Below, piece by piece: positions 1-10,760 of a stretch of DNA of 64,000 nucleotides. The stretch is from positions 44,957,344-45,021,343 of the forward strand of contig JANCRA010000003.1 of NCBI GenBank assembly GCA_024362935.1, read 5' to 3'. The notes below the pieces were generated by a model. The model saw only the letters and a list, made by a program, of their open reading frames with translations. It had not been told where the DNA came from and searched no databases. Source of the DNA: Setophaga petechia. Its lineage: Eukaryota; Chordata; Aves; Passeriformes; Parulidae. The first letter of the stretch is position 1. Every line of letters starts with the position of its first letter. The translations under genes were made by a program, and so were the position numbers.

Positions 1-1620
1 GTTTAGAAGTACCTAATAGGTTTAGAAATGCCGAATTCTCTTAGGCCCCTCTGAAAGTCTTAAGATTCTTGAACTTTTTGGAAAATGAACAATAAACACT
101 TTTAGTTCTCAGCTTTGGGGAGCAGTGTTCCTCAGCTGGCAGTTTCTGCTTCCTCTCACTGAGAACAAAGCATGCTGAAATCTAGGGCTCTCTGTCACTG
201 CTGTAGTAGAGCTCCTGGAGGGGAATTTGCCTCAAAATACTGATCTGAACAAAATGGATGTTTGGGAAGGTGTTTGCTGGTGGGAAGCACCTTTCACCTG
301 TTTATTTTCCCTTTCTTGTGGTCTGGGTGAGTTTTGACAATACTACAGAGGCAAGACATGTAGAGTCTAGAGAGACATAAGAGCAGCTGGATTTCCTTGT
401 GTCAGTGCCATGGGAAGGCAGTTTTTCTGGGTATTGCAGCATCCATTAAGGAGAAAAAGGTTTGAGAAGAGATAGGGTGGCAATCTACAGAAAGAAAAGG
501 TGGTAAAATTGGAGGTTATCTCAGTTTATCTCAGTTTGCCTGCTGTAGTTGGTGTGATGTGAATACATCGGATTCTTGACATAATTATGTCTTCCTTGCC
601 ATGTCTTATGTCAAATCAGTATCTCTCAAAGCTCCTGATGGCATTTCCAGGGAATTTTCCTGGGTGTGGAAGTTCTGTTCCTCATGTATAATGTGATATT
701 TTCTTAAGCTGAGAAATAAGTGGAGAAGAGGGTTGCAGTTACCATTAACTCTCATACCAAACTGGGTAAAGATATACCCAAAGAAAATGCAGTTCCAGGC
801 CCCTGGAATTGTCAAAGGACAGATGTTAATGGCCATTTTAAATAACACTGAGTTTCCATGCCCTTCCTGCTGGCCAAAAAAGGCCCTGACATCAAGGATG
901 TGCTATGTCTAGTGCTTGTTTTTGAACCTAAGTGCTGAGAAGCCTGTCTGGCACTGCATTATATAATGTGCCATTCCAGACTGCAGGCCACACAATGTGT
1001 ATGTTGTACTAAAGGGCCCTGAAAGGGTATGTGTGGGTTTTCCTTTTAAATATCACCTGCAGGTAAATGCTGTTTCTGGAGCCATGCTCCTGAGGAGGCA
1101 CACAGCAGAGGGGTGCTGTACAATACCAGGTTGTTTTCTGCGTGACAGTTACAGGGTCACCCTTGCTACCCTGCATGTGGTTGAGCTGATTCTTGATTAG
1201 AGATCAGAAGGGGATTTTTGGCAAGGGTGTAACAGCAGAAATCTGAAGAAAGCTTGTATTTTGGAGACTTAGCTTTATTGTGGACTCTAACTGTACTTTA
1301 CTTGTCTTTTTTGGACCTTGTTCTCTCTCTGCCTTCTCCTAACAACAATAAAAACTTTTGTGATGTCCTGTATTCTGACTCAGTCAATGGGATGAGGGAG
1401 TCTCCATCAGCTGTTGTTCATATTTAGAATTTATGGTCACATTGCCATAAAATTACAGGGTGCTAATAAATTGAGTGACAATTAAGAGATGTGACTACAA
1501 AGAGGAGACAAAAATGAATGGTTATTCCTTAACTCTGCCTACTCTTTCTATTCTGCATTCTGTTTTGGTGGATGGTTCAATTTGGAATGATATTTTTAAT
1601 GCTTATAGCCCGAAGGTGTG

Positions 1621-1647
1621 TTTTTGTTTTGTTTTGTTTTGTTTTTT
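1621..1647 (+). repeat. (GTTTT)n microsatellite
   Basis: About four to five consecutive GTTTT units followed by a T-rich tail. This is a simple repeat that could vary in length between individuals. Confidence 0.85.
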
Positions 1648-2620
1648 CTTTTAATTTTTGGGGTTTTATTCCTTAAGGAAGAAAATTGGTTCCTTATGTT
1701 CCATACATTAAGTTTCTTTAACATTTTTTTCAACATGCATAAAATTATAGATCTCTGGAGAGAATGAAATACCACAGTATTATACTGTACCCAAACTCTT
1801 TATTTCTCCCCTCTGCTGCCAAACCTTCAAAAAATCACAACATAGAATTAATACATTTATGGGTACTGGTTTTCCATGTTTGGTACAAAGTAAAAGTATA
1901 ATGAGTGCCCAAGCATAAAAACATGTGATATCAGTTTGTGGGGGATAGATACATTTCTGGGGAATAAAGCTTTGAATCTGCTGCCCACAAAGAGTCAGAG
2001 TGGAGGAGAGATTTGGTGTGTGAGGACTAATTTTAACAGTGCCATCCCGTGTGTGGCTAAGGAACTACACTGCAGGTTCTAGACAGTGACAGCCCCCTTG
2101 AGAAAATTGAAAAGATGACGTCAAATTTTATAGTCGAAGCAGATTTTATGAGAGTAGTAAATGGTACCTAACATAAACCAAAAGACAGGGAAAGGTATTC
2201 CCAGCTCATCACTATACTGTGAACTTGGGGCATCATACTGTGTTTGGATATATGATCTTTCAAACCAATGAAAAAGAACATCAGGTTTGTGGACTATTGG
2301 GTATTTTTCACTGTTTGGTTGATTTGCATCATTAAAGGCAAATGCCTTTTCTGAGTGCCAGTTGTGGAGCAGAGTGTGTTAAGAAGGTCCCCCCAGAAGA
2401 TGCTCCCAAGGAAGTGAAGAAGTGGCAGTGGATTTTCCAACTACATTACCCAAGAGGAGGTGCTCAGTGTATTAAAAGGAAGTTGGGTTTGTGGCTCAGC
2501 AGGACAGAGATACCAGTTCTACTCTGAACAAGTCATTTAGTCGGTTTTTGCACCCTCCAACTGGTTTTTCTATTCCTGCTTAAATTTTTTTTCTTTCTAT
2601 ATTTTCCTTTCTTCAAGCCT

Positions 2621-2638
2621 CTATCCATCCATCCATCC
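2621..2638 (+). repeat. (ATCC)n microsatellite
   Basis: Four near-perfect ATCC/TCCA tetranucleotide units in a pyrimidine-rich neighbourhood that runs on to about 2790. Confidence 0.8.
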
Positions 2639-3851
2639 CTGCTCGCCTCTCATATCTTTCATGCATCTCTTGCAGGCAGTTCTGAGCTCTGTAGCCTCAC
2701 TTTTCTCTCCTCCATGTTTTTGCTTTTTCTTGCTGTGTCTGTTCTGATTTTGTCTTTTCATTTTTTCCTTCCAGCATTCCCCCTCTCCACTTTTGCATGG
2801 GCTATACATAAAGTCAGCTAGCTGGGTGTGTACGTGGAATATTTGAGAAAGCCAGAAAAAGGTACAGGAGGGTAAGGAAAAGAAGTCTATAGGTAGTTAT
2901 TTAAAGATGGACTTGTGTTTCCAGTACCTACAAGGAAGAAATAAAAGGAAAGAGGAAAAAAAACCAAAAAGGATGGGAGAAGTAAAATATTAAGAACACT
3001 TCTGGTGAGCTCCTGTTCACTTTGAATCCTGTCAGCAGGGGATCCAGCTACAATAACAGTAAGTTATTAGTTATCTTGTTTTATATCCACAGATTATGAC
3101 ACCAGTTTTACAGGTAAATCTCTTGTGACTTCTCTCTTCTTCCTCTCAAAACAATTCGTAGAAGGAATGGATTACCAAATATTTAAGAAGCCACTTAAAA
3201 AGTCCTTTTTTCCCCTCTTTTCATCAACTTTCTCCATGCCAGCATGTGCAGTATGTTCCTGTGCCTGAGGATTTGCACCAAACCCACATTTTCAACCAGG
3301 CTGTGCATAATAGGCGCCTCTGTTAGTTCCCGCCAACTGAAGCTCCCAGCAGTGGATGGAAAATCAGACATCCAGCACTGCACAATAAATCTTATTGTAA
3401 TTCACTCACTTAGCATCACCACGAACAGGCCTTGAAAAATGTGTCGTGTGTGCTTGAAATCATACTTGTGCTCCTGCCATTAAAGAGCAGAAAAAAAAAA
3501 ACCCTCTTGTAAAAAAGTTTCATTTACTTTTTTGTTATAAAATACTTTTTACTGGTGCCAGCTGGAAGGAAAATGACCCAGTTAGATCTCAAAATTATGA
3601 TGTAGCTTTAAGTGCTATGTTTAGATTAACTGCCAAAATGTTAGTATAAAGTGGTAGGTGTTTGTGCTGCAGATAATAACTAATGTACTGTTGGTCAAGA
3701 TAGGCCACTGTTCTGTTACTATTGTATGGATCTTATGACTAAACATTGGAGCAAGCCTAGTGGAACAACAATATTTTACTGTGCCTGGAATACTAGCTTG
3801 TCAGAACTTAATTGGGGTGCCAAAAATCTAATGAATCAGATGGGGAAGATG

Positions 3852-3880
3852 TCTTTTTTTTTTCTTTTTTTTTCCTTTTC
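3852..3880 (+). repeat. T-rich polypyrimidine run
   Basis: Two T-runs separated by single C residues, followed by a short CTGT repeat. Low complexity; no associated retroposed gene body is visible upstream. Confidence 0.8.
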
Positions 3881-6554
3881 TGTCTGTCTGCTGTGTTCTG
3901 ATTTGTAGTCCTTTCTCTAAAGCGAATTGTATTTATCACATGTATTTTCTGGCAAGTGCTGTCTCAAATACAATCAGATCTCTCTGATTGTCAAATGATT
4001 ATGGTCTTCCAAAGACAGTGAAAACATCTTTGGTTTCTTTTTTTTTTCCCCCCTTTGCTTGTGAGACAGGGTTAAATGTGTTGTATATTTTAAAGGACCT
4101 GGCATACAAGGAAAAATCAAGGTTAAAAGCACTTCAGAACTCAAGTTGTGCTGATGTGTATGACCTTTGGGCCCAGAATTAGCTATTTTTACTCTGTTGA
4201 TATAAAACATTAACCTCAGTCAAATGCTTCTTGCAAGAAATGAAAACAAAACTGTGATGTTTAAATACACAATCTAGATGTACCTACACCAGTTGCCATG
4301 AAAAAGTCAACATTTGCTAACAGACACCACATGGTGGATTCTGTGGTACTGCAGCTTTTCCCTTGAAAAGGAAGGGAAGTACCTGTGGGAGAGGAAACAT
4401 CTCAAAAATCTTGAATTTACATGAGCTCCTAACCAAGCTCCTGTTGTCATCAGCCCTTGCTTCTCATTTTCCCAGCTCCCTTATCTCCCCTGTTCTGCTG
4501 CATCCAGGCAATTATCATGGTTAGATGATGTTCAGTGATGTTGGGTACTTGTCATCTTGTCCCTGCTTGTGACTCCTGTAATACTGCTGTGAGGAAAGGT
4601 TTGGTAAAATACACCAGATATTGTATTGGATTTTTGTGTGTGTGTGCATTTTGGGTGTTTTTCTTTGTAGTTTGGGGTTGGTTGTTTGTTTGGTTTTAAT
4701 GAGGGAGCGATTAGGTTGAAGCAAACCAAGCAAACCATACTTGTAAATGTTTTTTGGTCTAGTTCTGTGTTAGATCTGAGCTGACCTTAGTGCTGTGTTT
4801 GGTCTTCATTCTCATGGCTGGTAGGGCTTCTAAATACTACTGGGGCCTATTTTCAGAAAAAGGGTGTTCAGAATAACCTCTAACTCTTGAGTAGTCCTGG
4901 GCTAATGGATGGCAGTGCCATCTACATTTTTTACAGAAGGAGCAGATTTCCAGGGAACATGTAAAGAGCAGCTTGCTGAAATTTGCTACATTTCCCAAAG
5001 CCTCATCTTGGATACTAGAAAAGGTTAAAAGAAAAGGGTATTGCCCAACAAAACACCCAAGATAAATTTTATATTCAGAATGTGCACTAAACAAGATTAA
5101 CTTTCAATTATTTTTTCTGGTATTGGTGTAAAATCTGGTAAAAAAAGTTCTGCATTTATGGTAAACAATGGAGAGAGATGATTGATAAGTTAATATTCAT
5201 GCTTTATTTCAATGGAATTTAATGAGATACTTTCTGGTTTTGTGTCTGTCATTTCAGGAATGGATAGGGAACAACTGGTGATGTTTCAAATAGGAGAAGT
5301 AGTGTGCTTCAAATAATGCTATTATATTGATCTTTTTACAGCATGCTTTCCTTAACATCCAGAATGACCAAACATTTATTCAAGCTCCTCTGGCTGCCAA
5401 ATTAAAACAACATTGGGAGTCTTCACTGAGTCATTTTACTATCAGCAGGGCATGGTGTAAAATGAGTATGATTAAAAATACAGGTTAAAACTTCACATCT
5501 ATAGTCATAGCTACTAATACAGCTGTCCTGTGGACTTTGCTTTGTTAGTGTACTGACATTTTTAGACTAAGTTTTGACTCTTCTGAATTGGGAATGCTGT
5601 AGACAGTAGTGCTTTGAATTCAGTAAGAACATACATCTAATGAGTTTTCCTTCTCTACTCCATCTAATATTAAATACACTTGAAATTTTACTGCAAGTTC
5701 TCCTTCTTGAATTCCTAGAATGAAAACGTAACATCTCAGCCTTTATCGTACCAGGAAGTGATCAGTGGAACTCTTTAGAAAGCAAACACTGCTTATTTTA
5801 ATTTGCTACTCCAATTAGAATGTTCAAAAAGAAAATACTTTTAATTAAAATATGGATACTAAAAATACGACTCTTTTTCGAACTAAGATGTCTAAACTAG
5901 ACAGTGCTTAGGCAATATAGAAGTTTTTACTACTTTTTCTGAGAGCTGTGGCTCAAATATTTGCATAAATGTCCAGCAATGAACAACAGGGACAGTACCA
6001 CCAGCTGGGACAAGGTTTCTAATGTTAGAGTGAAATTGTGCGAGGATACTGAAGTTTTTTCCTATGGAATTTCATAGGAGAAGTGGACCAAATGTAGTGA
6101 CTAATGCACAAACACAGGGCTCCTAAATACCCTTTTGAACTATATCCAGAAAGAGGATAGAATGTGAATCCCAGCCTAGCAAGCTGTGATAGAAAGGATG
6201 CAGTGGGAAAATAAACTTTTGGATTTTTGTGTTGACTGCTGAAGTCCTGATTCCCAAACTGTGAAGCCTTTCTCTTCCTTGTTCCTACTGGTGCCACCTC
6301 TCAGAAGTAGGTCTGAATTGATGCTGGCACATTTCCATCACTGCCCCGATGGGTTTTTAGGCGTGCAGTTAAGTTTGGTTTGCAGGTTTTCTTCAGTCTT
6401 ATCTGAGGGTTGGGTTTTTTTGAAAGACTGAGGTTTTTGTGTGTTTCTATTTGCTATCTGGGAGCTATAAAAGGAAACCTCAACAATCAAAGTTTAATGC
6501 TTTGTTTTTCTTAGTAATGTGAAACTTTCAGAGGAATTAGAAATAATAGATCTT

Positions 6555-6700
6555 GGGTTTGGTTTGTTTATTTGTTTTGGGTTTTTTCATGGTTTTGTTT
6601 GTTCATTTGTTTTGGGTTTTTTCATTGTTTTGCTTTTGGTTTTTGTTTATTCATTTGTTTTCAGTTTTCATTTTGGTTTGCGGGGTTTTTTTTGGTACAA
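6555..6700 (+). repeat. T/G-rich imperfect tandem repeat
   Basis: An almost purine-poor, C-poor tract. A unit containing TTTGTTTTGGGTTTTTTCAT starts at 6571 and again at 6606 (period 35 bp). A degraded third copy of its beginning starts near 6654. The hydrophobic Phe/Val/Leu-rich open frames across it (6519-6757) are a by-product of T-rich codons, not a membrane protein. Confidence 0.75.
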
Positions 6701-7120
6701 AGGATATGTAAGTGCAAATCTCTGTGCTTTACTTGCCTGAAAACTGTTGTAGTTTGACGCTATTTTTCCCAAGTGTTGCAGAAATTGCCAGGTCAAAACC
6801 TTCCTTATTAATAGCTCTAGGTTTGCAGGGATGGGAATGGCATCCAGTTCTGCTGAGAAACAGCTGAGTATCTGGGAGTTTGAGATACGTATGTGTTTTT
6901 GTTTTTCTTAGTGAACATGTAGTAACTAAAAGGAAGAGTGTGAGTTAAGAACCATGTGACTACAGGTACCTCTGTTGGGAAGATTTATGTCATATTTTGC
7001 AAAACTCCTTTCTAGACAACACACAATGTTTCCATTAACTGCAGCAGTCTTAGAATCTGTACCATAAATAACAACACTGTGAGTTCATCTCATGTGTTCA
7101 CAGCATATAGGATAACCACT

Positions 7121-7138
7121 GGGGAGGGGCAGGGGGGG
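7121..7138 (+). other. Putative G-quadruplex motif
   Basis: The run GGGG-A-GGGG-CA-GGGGGGG can be read as four G-tracts of three or more with loops of one to two bases, because the last seven G can split as 3+1+3. This satisfies the usual G4 folding rule. It lies 24 bp upstream of a short hairpin in otherwise AT-rich DNA. Formation in the cell is not shown by sequence alone. Confidence 0.5.
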
Positions 7139-7161
7139 CCAAGATCATTAAGGGAATTCTT

Positions 7162-7201
7162 TGCAGAGTCATAGCTACAGCACGGTACAGCTATGACTGC
7201 A
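7162..7201. repeat. Short perfect inverted repeat (hairpin)
   Basis: AGTCATAGCT at 7167-7176 is matched by its exact reverse complement AGCTATGACT at 7189-7198, with a 12-base loop. Three further outer pairs (TGC/GCA) can form if a 2-base bulge is allowed. It is shorter than a typical pre-microRNA hairpin. Confidence 0.6.
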
Positions 7202-9930
7202 TTCCTTGGAGTCTAGGTACAGAACATGTAGCTATATTCTACCAAAAGTAAAGGTACCTCTTAATTTTGGCTGTTTATTTCTAGACAACAAAGCAGCCCA
7301 AGCCAAAATGCGATGCCTGAACAATCTTCAACTTTATTATAGTTTAAAATCCCAGGTTTTCTGCCTGAAATGTCTCCAGATTCTATGTGTGTATGGTTGA
7401 ACCCCATTCCAACTTTAATGTTTATCTAGATAGTGTGAAAATTGTAATGATAATTTACCTCAACTGCTGACACACTTGCTATCATCAAATATACCACATA
7501 ATTTCCCTGGGATAATGAAATTGTATTTTGGATGCCCAATGATATCTCAGGTGTCCTTACAGTTAAATACTGAAAACTGGATTTGGCTGTGTATTGCCAT
7601 GGATGAGTAAAGGGATCTGTGATCACAGGGACCAGCAATGCTGATGAGGATGATGCTTGGTTTTGCTGCCTGACCACTCCAGTCAGCTAAAACTTTACAG
7701 CCTGAGTCCTACACCTCACAAAGCCACGAGGCTGCTGCAGGAATTGAACATCCAATTGTTCATTTACAGACCTAGGAGCCTGCTCTGAATCCTCTGCCTT
7801 ACATGTGTTACACAGAGACATGTGCTGGGGATTCTGTTGGGTCCTACCAACAGTTTCAGTTTTAGGAGGTGTGTGTTGTCATGAGTTCCATGCTGTGCTG
7901 ATTAAGCCACATACTTCACTAATCAAGCTGCAAAGTTAAGTAGGTGAAATTTAATAGACTCTACTAATCAAGGTGCATTCTTTGTTGAGCAAGCTGAATA
8001 TTTTAAATGTAGAGGGTTTTTATGTACTCTGTTAGCTGACTTGGAGGCCTCTTATTGCCTACACACACAGCTAGCAAAAAGCCACCAGGAGCTGTTCCAT
8101 TACTGACAATGGAAGGAATGTGAGCTTTCACTTTGATACTTGTTCCAGTGGAGCTTAGGGAAGAAGTAATCAAAATTAGCCCCAGTGAGCAAATGACACT
8201 ATTTCCCTTTGATAAGTCTCATTGGATTACATTGGAACACATTCCTGACATAGCAGTTCCCACCAACAGCAAGGATACATGTGCTCCATACAGCCCTTGC
8301 AACCTCAATTTGCCTGCAGGTTTCTTGTTGGATCATAACTGATCTTTAAGGCCCTCTCATGATGATTTTTGTCCTCGTTCAGATAATCTTAATTCAGTTT
8401 TAACTCTCAGCTCTTTCTCTAGTGCACCTCAGTCACACTTTGAAAGGCAGAAGAATGGTGGATTTGTGTCTTCCTCTCTTTCCAGGAGCAGATAGGACAT
8501 ACTAGAAAATATGTGGAGGCAAAAAGCAGTTGCTGCAGAAAGTTGAGCAGCAGCATCATTCAACATTAGAACTGTTCAAGTTCCATGGAGCCAATGTAAC
8601 AAACAAAATATTCTAACTAGCTTAGGGAAAGTAATATGTAATTAGGAGGGCAAAATGAAGCCTTAGATAGGGGGTGAAGTTGAAAGAGAGGAGAAGAGAA
8701 TTAATACTGTGAGCAGAAGCGATTTTCACAAATTTCTACCCTGAATTCTCCTATGGTAATAAGGATCCATAGATATCCCATTTGTGTTGCAAGCTCATAT
8801 GTTATACCTTTATGCTCTTCCAGGTCTAATCTAGGGGTGAATTCTTTCTCTGTTTGCAAAATGCTGATGGATTCATTGCACCTATTGCAGGGAAGAGCAG
8901 ATTCCTTTGGTCTGAGTTAACCCTTCTTCTGCCATTTTGTTTGCTTCACCCAGTGAATTTTAACAGAGGAACACTTGTAGCTGACAGTGTGTAGCGGCAC
9001 CCTTCTGTTAGGAAAGATTTTTTGACTGTGTGTTTCAGCAGCCTAAATAGTGTCATATGAGAAATGTTGACTGTTTAAAAAAATTGCTCATTCTTCCTGG
9101 TGTCCATATGGAAGTAAGTTAAGTAAAAGTAAAATTCCCAGCCAGTAAAGGCTTCTGAGCATAAAAAATAAAAAAGAGAACTAAGATGGGTGTACAAACA
9201 CACCTCCTTACAGGTGATTTCGATGTGGAGTGCTACTGGAGAGAAAGAAGTTGTGCAGAATGGGTAAAAGTTTAGTTTCAATTATTTTGGAAATACCTTC
9301 TGCTCTGTTCAGTCTACATGGAGTGCAACCCACTCAGCCTCAATTCACCAGCTTGCTTTTTATTATTATATTTATGCCTGTTAGTTTTTGATGGATGTGC
9401 TTTGGATCTAACCACTAATTTAAGCTTAAAGCCACCAGTAATTGAGTAAGTGACTTTTTTTCCTGGTTGCTTATTGTCTCAAGGGCCACAGTGCTGTAAT
9501 GCTTTTTGGTTCAGAATGACTGCTGAACATTATCTTCTTGTCATATTTTATCTGATCTTTATCCCTCTGGTGGGTGTATATGCAGGGACAGATGAGGCAT
9601 GTGTGATTGTAAGGAGGGTATAACTGCAGCTTCTAAATACTTGGTTAATATGTGCTGTCAAACTGGCGACTTTCCAGGCTATCGACATAATGGTTTCCAG
9701 ACACAGAAAATGTTGCAGTTTGTTTGTCATCTGAATTATTGAGATGTCCTCTGCTTTACAGTGAATCAGTAAAATACTGTATTACACTTAGTAGGAACAA
9801 CCAAGTGACATTAATTATTAAAATTAAATTGTACTACTCAAATGAGCAAGCAGAATGCAGTACAAAGAAATTACTGCAGTGTATTGGGTTTTGGTGGGTT
9901 TCTTGTGGGAAGGTTGAGGGCAGTTGGTGC

Positions 9931-9957
9931 CTTTTTTGTTTGTTTTTTTTTTTTTTT
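9931..9957 (+). repeat. T-run low-complexity tract
   Basis: A T-tract interrupted by two G residues, ending in 15 uninterrupted T. No element body is recognised next to it. Confidence 0.8.
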
Positions 9958-10329
9958 GATCACCAAATGATTTGCTCAAATTAGGATTCCATGTTAGTGG
10001 AAAATAATTAGTTCTACTGTAACTTTAAAGCTTTTATTGGTGACCCCTGTAGAGCAAGGACTTCTTTTTTGATATGTACAACAGAGGTGCTCATTGTGTA
10101 TGCAATAGAGATCTGGTCCAAAACTGAACTGGATTTGATTGTTCAACAGGTATTAGATACAAGTGGATCAGTTGCCTAAGACAAGTAAACACAGATTCAA
10201 TTAGCTTTTTCTCTTTTAGGCTTTCAAAGCAGGAGTTTCTGTTGTGTGAACTTAATTTTTTAATTTATTTTTTTTTTCTTAAAGACCAAATGGTTGTGAG
10301 AATTTTGCTTGAAAACTGTTGGAAGTAAA

Positions 10330-10760
10330 GTTTGACTGCTAGGATGCTTCATGCAAGGGGCAAGCATGTCCATCACGTGCCACAGAGCGTCAGTGTAAAG
10401 CCTCAAAGAGCGCGTAAATCCCACAAGATGTAAATTCCACTCTCTAGTGCGCAGGTTGATTACGGCTCAACATCTACATAGGCTCTTTAATTAAGAGTAA
10501 AGGTCAATAGGTTAAATAAGTAACTTAATCAGAAAATTATGCAGAAGTGCCACAAATCAAACGCATTAGTCAACCCTTGAGATCGATAGGGTATGCAAAT
10601 CGATCAGTAGAGTATATACTGGGGGACTTCAAGTACCGAAACATGCAGTGTGATACTGCAAACACAATAGTTTATAGAGTTTGTCTCCCTTGGCAGCTCA
10701 GTAGTTATTTAATTATTTCTCAGTTGCAGCTTTACCATGCAATGCACAGTGTTTGAATCC
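10330..10760. promoter_or_regulatory. Candidate conserved regulatory block
   Basis: This patch keeps several CpGs (ACGTG, GAGCGTC, GAGCGCG, GTGCGCAG, TTACGGC, AAACGC, ATCGAT twice) in DNA that is otherwise CpG-poor. It has dense motif-like words: an E-box CACGTG at 10374-10379, a near-palindromic TTTAATTAA core near 10486-10494, and an octamer ATGCAAAT at 10593-10600 between two ATCGAT-type words. No repeat is visible. This is the style of a vertebrate developmental enhancer, but conservation was not tested, so the call is inference. Confidence 0.3.

Larger units (their letters stand above)
1..6540. other. Non-coding AT-rich DNA, no gene recognised
   Basis: This stretch has frequent stops in all six frames, and the few open frames (at most 90 codons) have no motif I recognise. 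CpG is sparse, as expected for bulk vertebrate DNA. It holds short simple repeats, listed separately, and T-runs. I see no CR1, LTR, tRNA or snRNA signature. Confidence 0.75.
6701..10320. other. Non-coding unique DNA
   Basis: No gene or interspersed repeat is recognised. It contains the G-run cluster at 7121-7138, the hairpin at 7162-7201 and a T-run at 9931-9957. The open frames are 60 to 86 codons, scattered on both strands, with no recognisable domain. Confidence 0.7.

Noticed and set aside
6519..6757. Hydrophobic Phe/Leu/Val-rich frames resembling membrane proteins
   Set aside because: Produced by the T/G-rich tandem repeat; T-rich codons give Phe and Leu. The same applies to 17682-18003.
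7162..7201. Hairpin as a microRNA precursor
   Set aside because: The stem has only 10 to 13 pairs, well below the roughly 30 pairs of a typical pre-microRNA.
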